A stretch of 16,564 nucleotides of DNA from DASUZB01 sp036377075 (lineage in GTDB: Bacteria; Actinomycetota; CALGFH01). Shown in pieces: positions 13,575 to 16,564 of the stretch (its first letter is position 1; each line of letters opens with the position of its first letter). The stretch is from contig DASUZB010000027.1 of the NCBI GenBank assembly GCA_036377075.1, forward strand, positions 1 through 16,564. Reading direction: 5' to 3'. Under the pieces are notes generated by a model that was not told the DNA's origin, searched no databases, and saw nothing but the letters and a program-made list of their open reading frames with translations. Both the position numbers and the translations under genes were made by a program.

Positions 13575-14777
13575 TCAGGTGGTCGCGAGCGCCTCGGTGG
13601 GCGCCAGCCGCGCCGCCCGGATCGCCGGGTACAGGCCGGCCAGCGCGCCGATGACCAGGGTGGCGACGATGCCGCCGGCCATGACCCAGGCGGGCACCAT
13701 GGTCGGCCAGCCTTGCAGGCTGGCATACCCCGCTGTCACCGTGCTCCCGAGCAGCACGCCGGCGCCGGCGCCGAGCGCGGACAGCAGCAGGGCCTCGGCC
13801 AGGAACTGGACCCGGACCTGCCCGCGCGTGGCGCCCAGCGAGCGGCGTAGCCCGATTTCGGCGCGGCGCTCGAGCACGGAGATCACCATGGTGTTGGCCA
13901 CGCCGATCCCGCCGACCAGCAGGGCGACGGCGCCCAGGCCGAGCAGGAGCCCGGTGAAGGTGACGTTGGCGGCGGCTTGGGCGGCGAGCGCGTCCGAGGG
14001 GCGGGACACTTCGACCTCGTTGGGCTGGGCGGGGTTGACGGTCGCGGCCAGCACGCTCCGCACCGTTTCGACCTTGTCGGGGTTGGTGCGGGTGTAAACC
14101 GTCGTCGGGCTGCCGTCGAAGCCGAGGTAGCGTTGCCCGGCCTTCCAGCCGACCAGCGCGGCCAGGTCCAGTTCTGGCGCCAGCGGCACCGGGCTCAGGG
14201 TCCCGACCACGGTTGCCCACTGGCCGCCGAGCCAGATCTGCGTGTCCGGGCTTGCCGCGCCGATGCCGAGGTGCTCGGCGGCCTTGGCGCCGAGCACGAC
14301 CGCCGGGTAGCGGGCGGTGGCGTCGTTGAGCCAGGTTCCCGACGCCACGGTCGCGCCGACGACGCCGGGCAGGTCGGTGCGCGCCGCGAGGGTGGCGATC
14401 CCCCCGGATTCGGGCTCGGGGATCTTGTCGCTGCGGTAGACCTTCGCGTCGGCGACCTTGCCGGTGGCCGAGACGGACTCGACCGGCCCGATCCGGCCGA
14501 CCATGGCGACGGCGTCGTCGGGGAGGGTGGCGGTCTCGCCGAAGAGGGTGCTGCCCGGACCCGCGGTGAGCAGGTTGGTGCCCAGCGCGTCGAGCAGCCG
14601 GTTCAGTTGGGCGCGGCTGGAAGTGGAGATCCCGACGACGGCCACCATCGCCGCGATGCCGATCGCGATGCCCAGCGCCGAGAGCACCACCCGCAGGGGT
14701 CGGGCGCGCAGCCCGTGCCCACCCACCCGCAGCACGTCACGGGGGTTCAGCCGGCCTGGTCGTAGCGCCGCCGTCAC
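13575..14777 (-). CDS. MacB-type ABC exporter permease (FtsX family)
   Basis: The product has 400 residues, the usual length for a stand-alone MacB/FtsX permease. One transmembrane helix lies near the N-terminus (about 28-50, VVLSALGIAIGIAAMVAVVG). A large extracytoplasmic MacB-PCD domain follows (about 51-270), then the FtsX core with three helices at about 274-297, 325-350 and 363-386. Between the second and third helices is the conserved cytoplasmic loop ERRAEIGLRRSLGATRGQ (303-320) that contacts the ATPase. The C-terminus PAIRAARLAPTEAL is a family signature. Such permeases couple ATP hydrolysis to movement of substrates on the outer face of the membrane; the substrate here is unknown. 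Its GTG start overlaps the ATPase stop codon by four bases (GTGA, 14774-14777), implying translational coupling. It is the last gene of the operon. Confidence 0.95.
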   Translation of the reverse strand: MTAALRPGRLNPRDVLRVGGHGLRARPLRVVLSALGIAIGIAAMVAVVGISTSSRAQLNRLLDALGTNLLTAGPGSTLFGETATLPDDAVAMVGRIGPVESVSATGKVADAKVYRSDKIPEPESGGIATLAARTDLPGVVGATVASGTWLNDATARYPAVVLGAKAAEHLGIGAASPDTQIWLGGQWATVVGTLSPVPLAPELDLAALVGWKAGQRYLGFDGSPTTVYTRTNPDKVETVRSVLAATVNPAQPNEVEVSRPSDALAAQAAANVTFTGLLLGLGAVALLVGGIGVANTMVISVLERRAEIGLRRSLGATRGQVRVQFLAEALLLSALGAGAGVLLGSTVTAGYASLQGWPTMVPAWVMAGGIVATLVIGALAGLYPAIRAARLAPTEALATT

Positions 14778-15469
14778 GTTCCCACCGCCGTCCGGTCGCC
14801 GACCACCCGGCCGTCCAGCATGGACACCTGGCGGGGCAGGTACGCCGCGACCTGGTGCTCGTGGGTGATCACCACGATGGTCGTGCCTGCCTCGTTGAGG
14901 TCGGTCAGCAGCCGCATCAGGCTCTCACCGGCGTGGCTGTCCAACGCCCCGGTGGGCTCGTCGGCGAGCAGCAGGGTGGGTTCGCCCACGACCGCGCGGG
15001 CGATGGCGGTGCGCTGCTTCTCCCCGCCGGACAGCTCGTGCGGCCGGTGGGTCGACCGGTGTCCCAACCCGACCCGTTCCAGGGCCTGTGCCGCCCGTTC
15101 GCGCCGTTGCCGGAGGCTGGCGCCGGTGTAGAGCAGCCCGTCGGCGACGTTGTCCAGGGCGGGCACCCCCGGGGCGAGGTGGAACAGCTGGAAGACGAAC
15201 CCGATGCGGCGGGCCCGCAGCGCCGACAGCTCACGGTCGGACAGGCCCGCGACGTCGAACCCGTCGACGACGACCTGCCCGGTGGTGGGCCGGTCCAGGG
15301 TGCCCATCACGTTGAGCAGCGTCGACTTGCCCGACCCCGACGGCCCGACGATCGCCACCATCTCGCCGCGGTCGACGTCCAGGTCGACGCCGCGGAGCGC
15401 GGCGACGCCGCCCGGGTAGTCGCGGCCGACCCCGCGCAGCGTCACGATCCGCTCGGCCCGGCCGCTCAC
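14774..15469 (-). CDS. MacB/LolD-type ABC transporter ATPase
   Basis: The product has 231 residues and carries every core ATPase motif: Walker A GPSGSGKST (42-50), Q-loop Q94 in FVFQLFHL, signature LSGGEKQR (146-153), Walker B LLLADEP with D170 and E171, D-loop ALD (175-177) and H-loop H203 in VITHEH. The spacing and the LFHLAPGVPALDNV segment place it with the MacB/LolD/FtsE group, which works with FtsX-type permeases. The signature has E-K in place of the more usual Q-Q, a normal variation. It powers the adjacent permease from the cytoplasm. Its GTG start overlaps the adaptor stop codon (GTGA, 15466-15469), and its own stop overlaps the permease start, so three proteins are made from one coupled message. 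Confidence 0.96.
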   Translation of the reverse strand: MSGRAERIVTLRGVGRDYPGGVAALRGVDLDVDRGEMVAIVGPSGSGKSTLLNVMGTLDRPTTGQVVVDGFDVAGLSDRELSALRARRIGFVFQLFHLAPGVPALDNVADGLLYTGASLRQRRERAAQALERVGLGHRSTHRPHELSGGEKQRTAIARAVVGEPTLLLADEPTGALDSHAGESLMRLLTDLNEAGTTIVVITHEHQVAAYLPRQVSMLDGRVVGDRTAVGT

Positions 15470-16563
15470 TTGGGCATCCCCACGGTGACGCCTTCGGCGA
15501 TGCCGTCGCCGCTGACCTGGACCCGTCCGGCGGCGAACATCCCGGTCTTGACCGCGACGATGCGCGTCGTCCTTTCCTGGACGACCTGGACCCCGTAGCC
15601 GCCTTCGGGCAACGCGAGCAGTGCCGCGACCGGCACCGCCAGGACGCCCTTCCGCTCTTGGCTGACGAAGTCCACGTCCACGGGGGCGGCGTCCAGCGAG
15701 CCGAGGGCCTTCTGGTCGGCGATCGTCACCGTCACCTCGATGCGCGCGTCGGCGGCGGTCGAGGTGCTCCCCCCAGGCGTGCTGCTCGCCGGTGGTCCCC
15801 CGGTCGCGCTGCTCGCCTGCTCGGGCGCCTTCGCGATTGTGCCGACCTTGGCGATCCTTCCCTTCACCGGACCCCGGCCGGGAACCGTGACCGTGACCGT
15901 GCCGCCCTTGGCGGCGAGCGCCAGGTCGGCCACCTCGAGCCCGACGGTGACCAGGCGGGTCGTGCCGGTGTAGGACAGGACCGACGTGCCGCCACCGGCG
16001 TCGCCGCCCGTCCTGCCGCCGCCGATCCTGTCACCGACGCGGGCGGTGCGCTCGGCGACGCGCACCGCGCCCGGGGTGACCACCAGTTGGCCCGGCTCCA
16101 CCGCTCCGGTCTGGGGCAGGCCGAGGTCGGCCTGCCACCTCCGCACGGCCTGGGCCGTGGCCGCGGTGTAGGCCTTGTCCACGGTGAGCCCGGCGTAGCC
16201 CAGCTTCGACAGGTTCTCCTCGAGCTGTTCGACGTCGGCGCCCTCGACACCCGGACGCAGCGGCCGGTACAGCGGCAGCGATCCGTAGAGCGCGACGACC
16301 GGCCGCTGGTCGAGCTTGAACAGCGGCCCGCCTCGCTTGACCGTGGAGCCCTCCGGCGCGATCCAGGTAAGCGTCCCGCTCCCGGCCGCGCTGATCGGGG
16401 CCGGATCGCCGTAGCCGAGCGTGCCCGACACCGTCTTGGTTGCCACCAGCGTGGTCCTGGTGACCTTCGCGGTGGCGGGCGGCAACCCGGGGTTGGCCGC
16501 TGGTTCCTTGGCGGCCGATCCCCCAGCCACCACCAGTCCGGCGACCCCGCCACCGAGGAGCAC
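15466..16563 (-). CDS. MacA/HlyD-like efflux adaptor with a peptidoglycan-binding domain (5' end outside window)
   Basis: At least 365 residues are present. The visible N-terminus is a hydrophobic segment (LLGGGVAGLVVAGG) with no basic residues before it, so the true start probably lies beyond the window edge; a GTG at 16563 is possible but less likely. Next come a linker and a lipoyl-like beta-hairpin region (about 36-92, with TVSGTLGYGDPAPISAAGSG and EGSTVKRGGPLFKLDQRP). A peptidoglycan-binding type 1 domain follows (about 100-160, GVEGADVEQLEENLSKLGYA and AVRRWQADLGLPQTGAV). The second lipoyl half and barrel strands cover about 163-310 and contain a Ser/Gly/Pro-rich insertion (about 249-270). 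The C-terminal domain is about 305-365. In MacAB systems the adaptor links the permease to the outside; here the wall-binding domain suits a Gram-positive envelope. It is the first visible gene of the exporter operon. Confidence 0.9.
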   Translation of the reverse strand: MLLGGGVAGLVVAGGSAAKEPAANPGLPPATAKVTRTTLVATKTVSGTLGYGDPAPISAAGSGTLTWIAPEGSTVKRGGPLFKLDQRPVVALYGSLPLYRPLRPGVEGADVEQLEENLSKLGYAGLTVDKAYTAATAQAVRRWQADLGLPQTGAVEPGQLVVTPGAVRVAERTARVGDRIGGGRTGGDAGGGTSVLSYTGTTRLVTVGLEVADLALAAKGGTVTVTVPGRGPVKGRIAKVGTIAKAPEQASSATGGPPASSTPGGSTSTAADARIEVTVTIADQKALGSLDAAPVDVDFVSQERKGVLAVPVAALLALPEGGYGVQVVQERTTRIVAVKTGMFAAGRVQVSGDGIAEGVTVGMPK

Positions 16564-16564
16564 C

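Noticed and set aside
13977..14765. Forward open frame opposite the permease
   Set aside because: Antisense shadow with no motif; the permease on the other strand is a clear family member.
1..16564. CRISPR arrays, tRNA or rRNA genes, transposases and integrases
   Set aside because: No regular repeat-spacer pattern, no tRNA-like T-loop or rRNA sequence, and no recognisable transposase or integrase motif was seen. Relics could suggest past mobility, but no insertion-sequence ends were found.

Overview
The window looks like a chromosomal segment of a high-GC actinobacterium, probably from a poorly sampled lineage. The evidence is very high GC throughout, strong G/C preference at third codon positions, frequent GTG starts, AGGAGG-type ribosome sites, and families common in Actinomycetota (CHRD, LVIVD, MucR-like zinc finger, an ABC exporter whose adaptor carries a peptidoglycan-binding domain). 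No rRNA, tRNA, CRISPR array, intact transposase or replication origin was seen, and I cannot name the genus.

Left part, 1-2.76 kb: mostly decayed genes. In order these are the C-terminal end of a CzcO/FMO-like flavoprotein (nonsense codon plus frameshift), a multi-pass membrane protein broken by two frameshifts, a reverse-strand GGDEF-domain relic whose catalytic motif has collapsed, an intact secreted CHRD-domain gene, and a short second copy of the 3' end of the membrane-protein gene. Then 2.76-4.2 kb carries two intact reverse-strand genes: a two-zinc-finger putative DNA-binding protein and a small four-helix membrane protein.

Centre, 4.38-12.81 kb: the main feature is a cluster of five consecutive, intact genes for secreted LVIVD-repeat beta-propeller proteins (called LVIVD-1 to LVIVD-5 here). 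Orders and strands are 1(+), 2(+), 3(-), 4(+), 5(+). All have signal peptides. LVIVD-2 has a protease-associated (PA) domain inserted in one blade. LVIVD-3 and LVIVD-5 are close relatives with eight cysteines in register. Conserved histidines recur once per blade, about every 73 residues in LVIVD-4. Strong hairpins follow LVIVD-1, -2, -3 and -5, so most of the genes are separate units; 4 and 5 are 50 bases apart and probably cotranscribed.

Right part, 12.87-16.56 kb: a second small graveyard (start of a response-regulator receiver domain, cut off after about 32 codons and followed by a frameshifted membrane-protein tail), then a reverse-strand ABC exporter operon of MacAB type: adaptor (5' end outside the window), ATPase and FtsX-type permease, joined by two 4-base GTGA overlaps.

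The best candidate for something undescribed is the LVIVD cluster: a set of diversified extracellular propellers, one with an inserted PA domain, with a shared pattern of histidines that could form metal or ligand sites. Their ligands and biochemical activity are not evident from the sequence.
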